Below are positions 43,976 through 51,913 of a stretch of 64,000 nucleotides of DNA, piece by piece (position 1 is the first letter of the stretch; the number at the start of each line of letters is the position of its first letter). The notes under the pieces were generated by a model. The model was given only the letters and a program-made list of their open reading frames with translations, ran no database searches and was not told the DNA's origin. The translations under genes and the position numbers were made by a program. Source of the stretch: TK10-74A sp965217625 (lineage in GTDB: Bacteria > Chloroflexota > Dehalococcoidia > Bin125); contig OZ244557.1 in the NCBI GenBank assembly GCA_965217625.1, positions 1,736,001 to 1,800,000 on the forward strand, in the 5' to 3' direction.

Positions 43976-46393
43976 TTAGGCGAGGGCCTTCTGCGCCGAC
44001 CAGTGCGTGTCGAAGTTCAGCTGCCCCAGCCGGCCGCCCTTGGGCCAGTTGACGTCGGATCGGGTAATGACGGCGTCCGGCGGCTCGACGAGGAAGACGA
44101 AGGACGCCTCGCGCGAATGCCACAGCAGCAGTTCCGTGGTCATCTCCAGCCGCCGCTCGGGATCCTGCTCCACCTTCTGCTGCTCGTACAGCTCCTGCAT
44201 GCCCGGGTCCACGGGCGGGCCCTGCGAGAAGAAGCCGTCGGCGGCGGTGCAGCATTCCCACAGCGATGCGATGTCCGGGACCGTGTTGGCCCACCACCAG
44301 TAGAGGCCCGGCCTCGCGACGAGGTTCTTGGCGTTCAGGGCGTACTGCTCGGTGGCGTAATCCCCGACCAAGACCGGCACGGGCTCGGCCCGGATGCCCA
44401 CCGCCTGCAGATCTTGCGCGACGAGCAGCGCCAGGTCCGGCGACAGCTCGCCGCCCCAGTCGGGCGTCCAGAAGAGCTTGATGTCGAAACCGTCGGCGTA
44501 GCCGGCCTCGGCCATCAGCGCCTTCGCCTTCTCCACGTCGTACTCGAAGAGCACTTCCTGCTTCTGCTCCGCGCTGGGGTAGCCCGGGACACCGCTGTAC
44601 ACCATCAGCGCCTGCTCGCCCACGCCGAGGAAGAGGTTGTCGATGATCGCCTGCCGGTTGATCGCGTGGTTCGCGGCCTGGCGCACGCGGATGTCCAGGA
44701 ACGGGTTGGGGCTGCCGTCCTCCATGGTCTCGTGGTACAGGTTGGGCATCAGGTTGTGCACCGAGAAGGACCGGCCCGCCTGAAACTGGACGGTGAAGTC
44801 GGGGTCGTCCACGAAGGGCGCGGCGGTCGTCGACCCAATCCCTTCTCCCCCCACGATGTCGATCTCGCCTGCCTCGAGACCGGCGAGACTCGCCTGCATC
44901 TCCGGGCGGACCAGCGCCGTCAGCTTCTTGAAGTGCGTCGTGCGCGGCACTCGGAGGGGATAGTCCATCCCCCGGTAGTGCCGGTCGAAGCGCTCGTACA
45001 CGAAGTCTTCGTCGTCGGTGTGGCTGACGAAGCGCATGGGACCCGAGCCCATCGGCTCGTTGTCGACCGCCGTGTCGCCGCGGGCCTCGGTGTCCGCCTG
45101 CGACATGATCGTCACCTCGCCGGTACTGTCCATGCGGACCGTGAGGAAACCGGCGTCGGGCCCCGCGATCTCGATCGCCCAGGTGCGGTCGTCCACCGCC
45201 TCGTTGCGGAGCCAGTCGCCGGCCCCTCGCCCGGGCAGCGCGGCGGCCCAGCCGCTCGCGTGATCGCTCGTCTCGCCGCCCTGGTGATACTCGGCGAGGC
45301 CGCCCATGCGGTTGTAGCTGAAGACCAGATCGTGGGCCGTCATGATCGACCCGTCGTGGAACTCCGCCGGGAGGATGTCCAGCCGGATGTTCGTGGCATC
45401 GATCCACTCCGGCGTGGCGACCCCCGGGAGATGGCGGTTGGTGCGCGGATCGCGGACCAGGGGCCCGCTGAAGACGAGGCCGTGCGAGATGGTGTTGGTT
45501 ACGCTCCCGATGCGATGCTGATCGAGGCCGCCCGGGTCGCCGACGACGGTCATCACGATCTCGGCGTCCAGATCCACCTGGTCGAGCGGCCAGGCCACGG
45601 AGAACTCGGGGGCCTCGCCGGCGACCGCGGCCTCGATGGCCGCCGCAGCCGCGCTGGCGGCCTCCCCGGCCGCCTCGGCGGCCTCTTGGGCCGCCGCGAC
45701 GGCGGCGGCGGCGGTCTCGGCGGCGGCCTCGGCGGTCTCCTGGGCCGTGGCGGCGGCCTCCCCGGCGGCGGCGGACGCCTCCCCGGCGGCAGCCGCAGCG
45801 GCGGCGGCCGCTTCGGCGGCGGCGTCGATAGCGGCCTGGGCGGCCGCCGCGGTGGCGGTGCCGGCCTCGACCGCGGCGGCGGCGTCGCGGGCGGCCTGGG
45901 CGGCGGCCTCGGCGGCCTCGGAGGCGGCGGCGGCGACGGCCGCGGCAGCCTGATCGCCGGCCGCGGATGCGGCCTCGGCGGCTTGGGCCGCGGCCGCGGC
46001 GGCGGCTTCCGCGGCCGCGGCCGCGTTGGCGGCGTCCTCCGACTCGGCGGCCTCGGCGGCCAGGGCGGCGGCCGCATCGGCGGCGTCGGCGGCCTGGGAA
46101 GCCGCGGCGGAGGCCTCGGAGGCGGCTGCAGCCGCATCGGCGGCGGCTTCCGCGGCGGCCCCGGTCTCGGCGGCGCGCGCCTCCCCGGCGGCGATGGCCG
46201 CGGCCGCGGCCTCCTCCGCGGCCGTGGCGGCCCGTTCGGCCGCCACGGCCCCGGCGTCGGGCTCGTCGTCGTCGCCGCAGCCGACGAGCGCGAGGCCGGC
46301 CGCTCCAACGCCAGCCTTCGCGCTGGCTCCCAACATGGTGCGGCGCGAGATCTTTCGCTGTCGCAGGGCGGTCCAATGGTTCCGGTCGCTCAT
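43976..46393 (-). CDS. ABC transporter family 5 solute-binding lipoprotein with Ala-rich stalk
   Basis: 805 residues. N-terminus has a Tat-type SRRTML (residues 16-21) and a lipobox ending at C39 (ALVGC). Residues about 47-262 are nearly all Ala with Glu, a predicted long helix. The rest (about 263-805) is the family-5 extracellular solute-binding domain: GLVFSGPLVRDPRTN, FSYNRMGGL, RVPRTTHFKKL, VRQAANHAINRQAIID and EYDVEKAKALMAEAGYADGF. Probably captures oligopeptides or related solutes for the permeases downstream. The stalk and its leader are almost duplicated in the protein at 58698. ATG after AGAGGA. Confidence 0.92.
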   Translation of the reverse strand: MSDRNHWTALRQRKISRRTMLGASAKAGVGAAGLALVGCGDDDEPDAGAVAAERAATAAEEAAAAAIAAGEARAAETGAAAEAAADAAAAASEASAAASQAADAADAAAALAAEAAESEDAANAAAAAEAAAAAAAQAAEAASAAGDQAAAAVAAAASEAAEAAAQAARDAAAAVEAGTATAAAAQAAIDAAAEAAAAAAAAAGEASAAAGEAAATAQETAEAAAETAAAAVAAAQEAAEAAGEAASAAAAAIEAAVAGEAPEFSVAWPLDQVDLDAEIVMTVVGDPGGLDQHRIGSVTNTISHGLVFSGPLVRDPRTNRHLPGVATPEWIDATNIRLDILPAEFHDGSIMTAHDLVFSYNRMGGLAEYHQGGETSDHASGWAAALPGRGAGDWLRNEAVDDRTWAIEIAGPDAGFLTVRMDSTGEVTIMSQADTEARGDTAVDNEPMGSGPMRFVSHTDDEDFVYERFDRHYRGMDYPLRVPRTTHFKKLTALVRPEMQASLAGLEAGEIDIVGGEGIGSTTAAPFVDDPDFTVQFQAGRSFSVHNLMPNLYHETMEDGSPNPFLDIRVRQAANHAINRQAIIDNLFLGVGEQALMVYSGVPGYPSAEQKQEVLFEYDVEKAKALMAEAGYADGFDIKLFWTPDWGGELSPDLALLVAQDLQAVGIRAEPVPVLVGDYATEQYALNAKNLVARPGLYWWWANTVPDIASLWECCTAADGFFSQGPPVDPGMQELYEQQKVEQDPERRLEMTTELLLWHSREASFVFLVEPPDAVITRSDVNWPKGGRLGQLNFDTHWSAQKALA
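45605..46230 (-). repeat. Ala-stalk low-complexity coding repeat of the first solute-binding protein
   Basis: GC-rich GCGGCCTCGG-type repetition, in frame on the minus strand. It shares long near-identical stretches with the stalk-coding region at 60260-60850. Confidence 0.8.
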
Positions 46394-46419
46394 GACAAGT
46401 CCTCTCTGGATTCCCGGCC

Positions 46420-46450
46420 GTCCCTTTGTGGGACCGCTCGGTGCAAGAGC
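46420..46450 (-). promoter_or_regulatory. Conserved leader with hairpin, first copy
   Basis: GTCCCTTTGTGGGAC (46420-46434) is a 5-bp stem around TTTGT, followed by CGCTCGGTGCAAGAGC. The same 30 bases, with one change, are found upstream of the second solute-binding gene at 61043. It may be a shared 5'-UTR element or operator. Confidence 0.6.
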
Positions 46451-46608
46451 GCACACAGTATGCCAGACCAAATCTAGACCCCGCCACCCCCTTATGTCAC
46501 TCAGGAAGGAAATTATTGCGTTCCCCACGGAATTTATCGGCTTCGGGCGCCGTGGGAACCCACCTATCTCACTCCAGGGGTGACGGCGTGCGATCGCGCG
46601 GGGGAACC

Positions 46609-46670
46609 TCGCCCCCGAACCCCCTCTCCCTTGCGGGGCAATGGAGAGGGGGGATCGGAAGGGATGGGGC
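46609..46670. repeat. Dispersed intergenic hairpin repeat, copy C
   Basis: CCCCCTCTCCCTTGCGGGGCA and AATGGAGAGGGGGGATCGG, imperfectly paired, between the solute-binding gene and the TfoX-N gene. Related to copies A, B, D and E. Confidence 0.75.
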
Positions 46671-46727
46671 GATCGCGAGTGGGTGGCGACCGGTGTACCG
46701 GGGCCTAACCGTCGGGCCCGGCAGGCC

Positions 46728-47057
46728 TCACTTGGGGGGCAGGGAGCCCGCGAAGTCGAGGCCGCGCCCGACCCAGCGGCGCAGCGCACGGCTGTCGCGG
46801 AGGCCGGCGGCATCGACCCAGACGAAACCGCGCATGGGGCGGCCGCTGAAGTCCATCGGCCGGGCGTGCGGCTTGGCGAGCGCGTCGTCGTAGGCGGCAG
46901 GGCCCACGCGCACCATGAGGCGGTCGGTTTCGACGCCGACGGCCATATTGCCGTCGAGCATGTAGCAGAGCCCGCCGAACATCTTCTGCTCGCGGATGCC
47001 CGGCTGCGCCGCGAGCACGCGGCGCACGCGGGCGGCCAGCGCTTCGTCGTAGGGCAT
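46728..47057 (-). CDS. TfoX N-terminal domain protein
   Basis: 109 residues. MPYDEALAARVRRVLAAQPGIREQKMFGGLCYMLDGNMAVGV is a standard TfoX-N pattern, then PMDFSGRPMRGFVWV. Bacterial single-domain forms have no settled function. Start: ATG of MPYDEAL. Confidence 0.9.
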   Translation of the reverse strand: MPYDEALAARVRRVLAAQPGIREQKMFGGLCYMLDGNMAVGVETDRLMVRVGPAAYDDALAKPHARPMDFSGRPMRGFVWVDAAGLRDSRALRRWVGRGLDFAGSLPPK

Positions 47058-47080
47058 TGGGCGTCCGGCCGGCGTCGCGG

Positions 47081-47443
47081 CTAGTCGTCGACCGTGGTCA
47101 CCGAGGTCGCGCCGACGACCATCAGGTGCGACATCGGCGATCCGGTGTCGGAGGCGCCGTGCCAATGGCTCACGTTGGCCGGGATCACGGCCATGTCGCC
47201 GGCGGTGATGACGTGCTCCCCGCCGGCGTCGCCGACCTTGCCGATGCCCGAGACCACGAAGAGGATCTGGTCGCTGGTGTGGCGGTGGGGCTTCGTGCGC
47301 GCGCCCGCGGCGAAGCTCACGACCGCGGAGGTGAAGTCGGCGCTCTCGGACGCCAGCGGCCGACTCCACACCTGCGCGCCCTCGAAGATGGCGTCGCCCG
47401 TGCGCTCGGTCGTCTCGCCCTCGGCTGCTCGGATGATCTGCAT
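47081..47443 (-). CDS. Cupin-domain protein
   Basis: 120 residues. Metal-binding pattern TKPHRHTSDQILFVVSGIG (H, H, Q and E-replaced) and IPANVSHWHGA. One double-stranded beta-helix domain. ATG after AGGAG. Could bind a small molecule or be a dioxygenase-like or sensor domain; function unclear. It is directly followed by the TfoX-N gene. Confidence 0.9.
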   Translation of the reverse strand: MQIIRAAEGETTERTGDAIFEGAQVWSRPLASESADFTSAVVSFAAGARTKPHRHTSDQILFVVSGIGKVGDAGGEHVITAGDMAVIPANVSHWHGASDTGSPMSHLMVVGATSVTTVDD

Positions 47444-47497
47444 CGCAACTCCTATCGATGTGGGGGACACCGGCCGGCGGCCGGGCCGACGGCCAGA

Positions 47498-47953
47498 CTA
47501 GCGCCGGTGGGCGCGCAGGAACCAGGCTTGGCGGTCGACCTCGCGCTGCACCTCGATCAGCAGGTCCTGCGTCGTGGGATCCACGCCCTCGCTCTCGCGG
47601 ATCGCGTCGCCCAGCATCGCGGAGTAGTCGGCGAAGCGGTTCTCGAGGACGCCCGCGGTGCTGCGGGCATCGACCTCGCCCTCCGGGAACTCCGCCAGCG
47701 CGCTGGCCGCGGCGGCCTGTCGCACGGTGCCCAGCGGCACGCCGTCGAGGGCGCGGATGCGCTCGGCGTACTCATCGGTATACCCGCGCATCAGGTCGGC
47801 CTGCTTGTCGAACAGCTCGTGCAGGGCGATGAAGTTCTCGCCCACGACGTTCCAGTGCGCCTGCTTGAGCTGGCTCACGAGGTCGCTGGTCGTGGCGAGA
47901 TGGCGGTTGAGGATGCCGATCATGTCGGTCTGGATGGAGGCAGTGGTGGTCAT
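47498..47953 (-). CDS. dps: Dps-family DNA-binding ferritin-like protein
   Basis: 151 residues, a single four-helix bundle. NRHLATTSDLVSQLKQAHWNVVGENFIALHELFDKQ carries the ferroxidase His (HWNV) and Asp/Glu of Dps (HELFD). It stores iron and protects DNA from oxidants. ATG after GAGGGG. The C-terminus (VQREVDRQAWFLRAH) is normal for the family. Confidence 0.92.
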   Translation of the reverse strand: MTTTASIQTDMIGILNRHLATTSDLVSQLKQAHWNVVGENFIALHELFDKQADLMRGYTDEYAERIRALDGVPLGTVRQAAAASALAEFPEGEVDARSTAGVLENRFADYSAMLGDAIRESEGVDPTTQDLLIEVQREVDRQAWFLRAHRR

Positions 47954-48062
47954 TATTCCCCTCGTCTCTTGCGATTCCGCGCTGGGTTCAGGGTATCAGC
48001 GAGGGTCGCGGAGAACCGCCATCGGGGCGTCGGTCGGGGTGTCGCTGAGGGACGTTGGGGGC

Positions 48063-48776
48063 CTAGCAGCCGAGCTGATCGGCCAAGTCTTCGAGGCTGC
48101 TGGCGGAGAAGTCGAAGTCGTCACGGTCCGGCATTGCGACCGTGCTCCCGGATCCCATCTCCGCGGGGCGATGGACGTAGGCGGTGCGGAAACCCAGCGC
48201 CGCCGCGGCGTCGAGGTCGCCGGGGTGGGCGGCGACCATCATGCACTGGCCGGGGTCGAGGCCCATGATGGCCGCGGACCGGAGGTAGGCGTCGGGGTGG
48301 GGCTTGTACTGCCGGGCGGGCTCGGCGCCGAGCACGACGTCCCAGGGCAGTCCGGCCTGCTTGGCCATGTTGACGATGAGCTCGATGTTGCCGTTCGACA
48401 GCGTCGCGATGATGAAGCGGGACTTGAGCCGGGTGAGGCCCGGCACGCTGTCGGGCCAGGGGTCGAGGCGGTGCCAGGCGCGATTGAAGTGGTCGATCTG
48501 TGCGTCGGTCAGGCCCTCGACGCCGAACTCGGCGAGCGTGGCGACGAGATTCTCGCGGTGCAGCACGTCGAGCCGCACCCAGGGGCGGACGCCGTCGCGG
48601 ATGGGGCCCATGGAGGGGCCGTAGCGCCCGCGCCAGGCCGTCGCGAAGGCGGCCCAGTCGATGCCGCTGATGCCGCACTCGGCGGCGAGCTGCTCGCCCT
48701 CCCGGGTGATGGCGGCGTGCCAATCGACGACGGTGCCGAAGACGTCGAAGGTGAGCATGCGGGGGGAGTCAGTCAT
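48063..48776 (-). CDS. HAD-superfamily haloacid dehalogenase type II-like hydrolase
   Basis: 237 residues. Motif I FDVFGTVVDWH (nucleophile Asp), motif II TLSNGN, motif III KPHPDAY and motif IV VAAHPGDLDAA. Type II L-2-haloacid dehalogenases share FDVFGT and the SNGN motif, so dehalogenation is plausible but other phosphatase-like functions cannot be excluded. Confidence 0.9.
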   Translation of the reverse strand: MTDSPRMLTFDVFGTVVDWHAAITREGEQLAAECGISGIDWAAFATAWRGRYGPSMGPIRDGVRPWVRLDVLHRENLVATLAEFGVEGLTDAQIDHFNRAWHRLDPWPDSVPGLTRLKSRFIIATLSNGNIELIVNMAKQAGLPWDVVLGAEPARQYKPHPDAYLRSAAIMGLDPGQCMMVAAHPGDLDAAAALGFRTAYVHRPAEMGSGSTVAMPDRDDFDFSASSLEDLADQLGC

Positions 48777-48786
48777 GGGGCCATCC

Positions 48787-49287
48787 CTACTCGTACCAGC
48801 CGGCGCCGAAGAGGAGGCCGCCGTGACGGACGATCCAGGTGTACTTGAGCTCGTCCTGGCCGCTGGCGGGGTTGAGGATGACGTAGTCGACCCAGTGGCC
48901 GTCCGCGGTGGTGGCGGCGAAGGCGGCGCCGTAGTCGACGCCGCGGACGTCGATGCGCTCGCGGGTCGTGCCGACGAGGTCGGGCCGGGTGGCGTGGGAG
49001 ATGGTGTAGAGGGCGCCGTCGATCTCTTCGATGACGAAGACGTACCACTCGCCGTCGACGCTCTGGGGGGAGTTGTAGTAGTCGAGGGTGGCCTGGCGGC
49101 CGTCGGCGTCGTAGCGGGCGAGGGCCTGCGCGACGAACCACTGGGTGTAGGCGCTGCGGTCGGCCTTGGCGGGGGGTGGGGCGGCGGCGGGCGAGTGGGT
49201 GTGGTCGCCGAGGAGGGCGAGCAGGCCGACGATCAGAGCCGCGATGGCGAGGGCGGCGGTGAGGCCGGTCGTGATGCGTTGCGCCAT
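48787..49287 (-). CDS. Secreted or membrane-anchored single-Cache-like protein
   Basis: 166 residues. An N-terminal transmembrane segment (LTAALAIAALIVGLLALLG), then a domain with ALARYDADGRQATLDYYNSP, DGEWYVFVIEEIDGALYTISHATRPDLVG and TTADGHWVDYVILNPASGQ, matching sCache_2/Cache domains. These bind small molecules outside the cell. There is no signalling domain in this protein, so it may be a free ligand-binding partner. Confidence 0.75.
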   Translation of the reverse strand: MAQRITTGLTAALAIAALIVGLLALLGDHTHSPAAAPPPAKADRSAYTQWFVAQALARYDADGRQATLDYYNSPQSVDGEWYVFVIEEIDGALYTISHATRPDLVGTTRERIDVRGVDYGAAFAATTADGHWVDYVILNPASGQDELKYTWIVRHGGLLFGAGWYE

Positions 49288-49423
49288 GGGGGAGTCCTTC
49301 CTGCGCGGCGGGGGGCGGGGGCGCTAGCAGCGTAGCCGGGGGCGGTTGGGCGGGGGAGAGGTAGTGGGCTCGGCGGCCGGCCGTCGGGTGTTCGACGGGC
49401 GGGCCAAGCAGGGATCGAGGCGG

Positions 49424-50032
49424 CTACCGGACGCTGTAGTCCGTGTCATCTCGCACGGACTCATAGTCGCTCTTGGTGAGCATGTGGAACCAGTTGCGGC
49501 GCGGCCCGCTGACAAGCAGGGGCCGGTTCGCTCGGTCACTGCTCCACGCGGCGGTCTCGGCGCGCGGATAGGACGAGTATCGAGCCAGGACATCCTCCAA
49601 CGCCGGCAGCATGTCCGTGTCGGTCGAGAAGATGATCCCGACGTCGTACTTGCCATCAATCGCCATCGTGACGAAGTCCACGGCGAGAGCGACGTCGACA
49701 CCCTTCTCCCGCTTCTTTGACTTGGGCCAATCGGGGGGGTACTTCAGCGGGCGCGCGACCACGGTCACGCCCGCGGCCTCCCATGCCGTACTCTGGCGCC
49801 GATTGGCCGCGTAGCTTCTCGAGTCCTTTATCGCCGCTGGTCGTCCGTAATACACTCGCACTTCCTGGAGCGTTCTGTCGAAGCCGGATGGCGCGCGGCT
49901 CGCGATCAACTCGCCCAGAGCAATTGGGGCGAACTGGCCCACGGTATGGAAATCGCCAGGGGAGTAGAACGAGTCGCGCGCTCCCATGTAGGTGTTGAAG
50001 TAGTCGATGAAGAGAACGACCCGATCCGGCAC
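49424..50032 (-). CDS. NYN-domain ribonuclease-like protein
   Basis: 202 residues. VVLFIDYFNTYMGARDS has the first catalytic Asp; KGVDVALAVDFVTMAI and DVGIIFSTDTDMLPALE carry the other acidic residues. This is a NYN/PIN-fold RNase layout (LabA/DUF88-like). GTG start after GGAGG, 1-2 bases past the T-run of a terminator-like hairpin, so expression may be controlled by attenuation in its leader. RNA target unknown. Confidence 0.85.
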   Translation of the reverse strand: MPDRVVLFIDYFNTYMGARDSFYSPGDFHTVGQFAPIALGELIASRAPSGFDRTLQEVRVYYGRPAAIKDSRSYAANRRQSTAWEAAGVTVVARPLKYPPDWPKSKKREKGVDVALAVDFVTMAIDGKYDVGIIFSTDTDMLPALEDVLARYSSYPRAETAAWSSDRANRPLLVSGPRRNWFHMLTKSDYESVRDDTDYSVR

Positions 50033-50045
50033 GGCAGCCTCCGGC

Positions 50046-50095
50046 AAAAAAATAACCCCGCCATTGCATCGCCTCAAGGGCGATGGAAGGCGGGG
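50046..50095 (-). terminator. Intrinsic-terminator-like hairpin directly before the NYN gene ribosome site
   Basis: On the minus strand a hairpin with two stem segments (CCCCGCC/GGCGGGG and CATCGCC/GGCGATG, loop TTGA) is followed by TTATTTTTTT. The T-run ends a few bases from the GGAGG ribosome site of the NYN gene. The position suits transcription attenuation, or a small RNA ending here. Confidence 0.75.
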
Positions 50096-50122
50096 AACGT
50101 TGGAGTCCGAAGACCCAGCCCA

Positions 50123-50152
50123 ATGATGGACCGGATGGACCCGACCTGTCAA
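50123..50152 (-). promoter_or_regulatory. Promoter of the NYN leader (TTGACA, 18-bp spacer, CATCAT)
   Basis: On the minus strand TTGACA (50152-50147) and CATCAT (50128-50123), 18 bases apart. It lies between tRNA-Sec and the terminator and would start a ~65-base leader. Confidence 0.55.
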
Positions 50153-50230
50153 GTGCGTCGGTGCGACCGATCCCGGCGCTTACAGGAACCCGCAGGCGTC
50201 CCGACCGCCCAGACATCCGGGCGACGGCGC

Positions 50231-50328
50231 TGGCGGGAGCGCATGGGAGTCGAACCCACCCAGGACAGTGCGAACTGCCCTGCAACGGTTTTGAAGACCG
50301 GGGGGGCCACCGGGCCCCTTCCGCTCCC
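50231..50328 (-). tRNA. selC: tRNA-Sec (anticodon TCA)
   Basis: About 98 bases with encoded CCA. Features: anticodon loop CTTCAAA (TCA anticodon), long 6-bp D stem (GGGGCC/GGCCCC) with a 4-base loop, a long extra arm, and GGTTCGACTCCCAT T arm. The acceptor stem pairs GGGAGCG with CGCTCCC; an eighth pair is a mismatch. The D-stem length and TCA anticodon are specific to selenocysteine tRNA. It lies about 40 bases after trxA on the same strand. This means the organism can probably insert selenocysteine, but selA, selB and selD are not in the window. Confidence 0.9.
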
Positions 50329-50370
50329 CCGCGACGCTGTGGCCGGCCGGCGCGGGGTCGCCGGGCGCGG

Positions 50371-50697
50371 CTAGGCGAGCGCTTCGTCGAGGCGCTTCTT
50401 GAGGTCGCCCTTAGGACGGAAGCCGACGATCTGGCCGACGGGCTCGCCGCCCTTGAAGACGAGCAGCGTGGGGATGCTGCGGATGCCGTACGTGGTCGCG
50501 ACCTGGGGGTTGTCGTCGGTGTTGAGCTTGTAGAAGGAGACCTTGCCGTCGTATTCCTCGGCGAGCTCCTCCACAACGGGCGCCACCATGCGGCAGGGGC
50601 CGCACCAGGGCGCCCAGAAGTCGACGAGGGCGGGCAGTTCGTTGTCGAGCACCTCGTCCTTGAAGGTGGCGTCGGTCGTTTCGGTTGGCTTGGGCAT
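50371..50697 (-). CDS. trxA: Thioredoxin
   Basis: 108 residues. VDFWAPWCGPCRM carries the CGPC redox motif; IPTLLVFKGGEPVGQIVG and the cis-Pro (SIPT) are standard. It is a general protein disulfide reductase. A TATAGAAT -10-like element at 50757-50764 is 60 bases upstream. The next transcribed unit on this strand is tRNA-Sec, so the two may be cotranscribed. Confidence 0.96.
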   Translation of the reverse strand: MPKPTETTDATFKDEVLDNELPALVDFWAPWCGPCRMVAPVVEELAEEYDGKVSFYKLNTDDNPQVATTYGIRSIPTLLVFKGGEPVGQIVGFRPKGDLKKRLDEALA

Positions 50698-50820
50698 GGC
50701 TCTCCTTGTTGGCGCTGGGGTTGCGCTGACTCCGCCGGAGTGATCGCGGAGCCCAATTCTATACCGAATCGCCGGTCGGCCCGGGGCTGGGGACTTGTTT
50801 TGGGCAACACACGGGCCGGG

Positions 50821-51885
50821 CTACTCGGCGACGACGGTCTGGGAGGGGGCATCGGCGGGCGCGGGGCTGTCCGGGGCGGGCGCAGTGCGCCCGGCGACGG
50901 CGCGTCCGGCCAGGGCGGCGCGAATCGCACCGACGAACTCCGATTCCCCGACGGTGCGCGCCGCGCGGATGCCGGCGGCGACGGTCTCGGGGTCGGCGCG
51001 GCCGTGGCCGATGAGGACGGCGCCGTTGACGCCGAACAGCGGCGCGCCGCCCGATTGGCGGTAGTCCATCTCGTCGCGCAGCGTGCGGAATGCGCCGCGC
51101 AGCAGCCAGGCGCCCAGCCAGTAGTGCGGCTTGCTGGCGATCACGCGCCGGAGCGAGCCTGTGAACAGCGAGCTGATGCCCTCGGAGACCTTGACGGCGA
51201 TGTTGCCGTCGAAGCCGTCGGTGACGACGATGTCGGCCGCGCCGGCGATCATGTGGTTGCCCTCGACGTTGCCGATGAAGCTGGGCTCGTCGCGCTGGAG
51301 GATGGCGTAGGCCTCCTGGATGAACTGGTTGCCCTTGCCCTGCTCCTCGCCGACGTTCAGCAGGCCCACGCTGGGGTTGCGATGATGCAGCACGCGCTCC
51401 AAGTAGGCCTTGCCCATGGTGGCGAATTGCAGCAGGTAGGCGGGCCGGCAATCGACGTTGGCGCCGACGTCGAGCAGCAGCGTGCGCGAGCCGCGGCCGT
51501 TCTGGAACAGCGCGCCCAGCGCCGGCCGGTCGACGCCGCGCACGCGGCCCAGCTTGACGAGGCTGGCGGCCATGACGGCGCCGGTGTTGCCGAATGAGAC
51601 GAAGGCGTCGGCGCGGCCGCGCTTGAGCAGTCCGAGGCCCACCATGATTGACGAGTCGGGCTTCTGGCGGGTCGAGGCCACGGGCGACTCGCTCATGCCG
51701 ACGGCCTGCGAGGCCTCCTCGATGCGGAGGTTGGGCGGGGCGACCGGCAGCAGCCCGCGCAGTTCCGCGCCGCGGCCGACCAGGATGATCTCCAGCCCCG
51801 GATCGCGGGCGGCGAGCAGTGCGCCTTGGACCGTCGCTTTGGGGGCGTGATCGCCACCCATTGCGTCCAGCGCGACGATGGTCAT
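50821..51885 (-). CDS. plsX: Phosphate acyltransferase PlsX
   Basis: 354 residues. VALDAMGGDHAP, EIILVGRG, SIMVGLGLLKRGRADAFVSFGNTGA, DGFDGNIAVK and GVNGAVLIGHG are family signatures. It converts acyl-ACP to acyl-phosphate for phospholipid synthesis. Pairs functionally with PlsY; plsY is not in the window. Confidence 0.95.
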   Translation of the reverse strand: MTIVALDAMGGDHAPKATVQGALLAARDPGLEIILVGRGAELRGLLPVAPPNLRIEEASQAVGMSESPVASTRQKPDSSIMVGLGLLKRGRADAFVSFGNTGAVMAASLVKLGRVRGVDRPALGALFQNGRGSRTLLLDVGANVDCRPAYLLQFATMGKAYLERVLHHRNPSVGLLNVGEEQGKGNQFIQEAYAILQRDEPSFIGNVEGNHMIAGAADIVVTDGFDGNIAVKVSEGISSLFTGSLRRVIASKPHYWLGAWLLRGAFRTLRDEMDYRQSGGAPLFGVNGAVLIGHGRADPETVAAGIRAARTVGESEFVGAIRAALAGRAVAGRTAPAPDSPAPADAPSQTVVAE

Positions 51886-51913
51886 GCTGCCTCCGCCGGT
51901 GCTGGGGCCCGCG

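Larger units (their letters stand above)
46394..46727. other. 334-bp region upstream of the first solute-binding gene
   Basis: No gene. Contains the conserved leader hairpin (46420-46450), an AT-richer stretch near 46490-46545 and the repeat copy C. Confidence 0.5.

Noticed and set aside
43218..46487. 1089-residue minus-strand frame overlapping the permease and binding protein
   Set aside because: Gly/Arg low-complexity shadow of the real genes, which have clear domains and ribosome sites in another frame.
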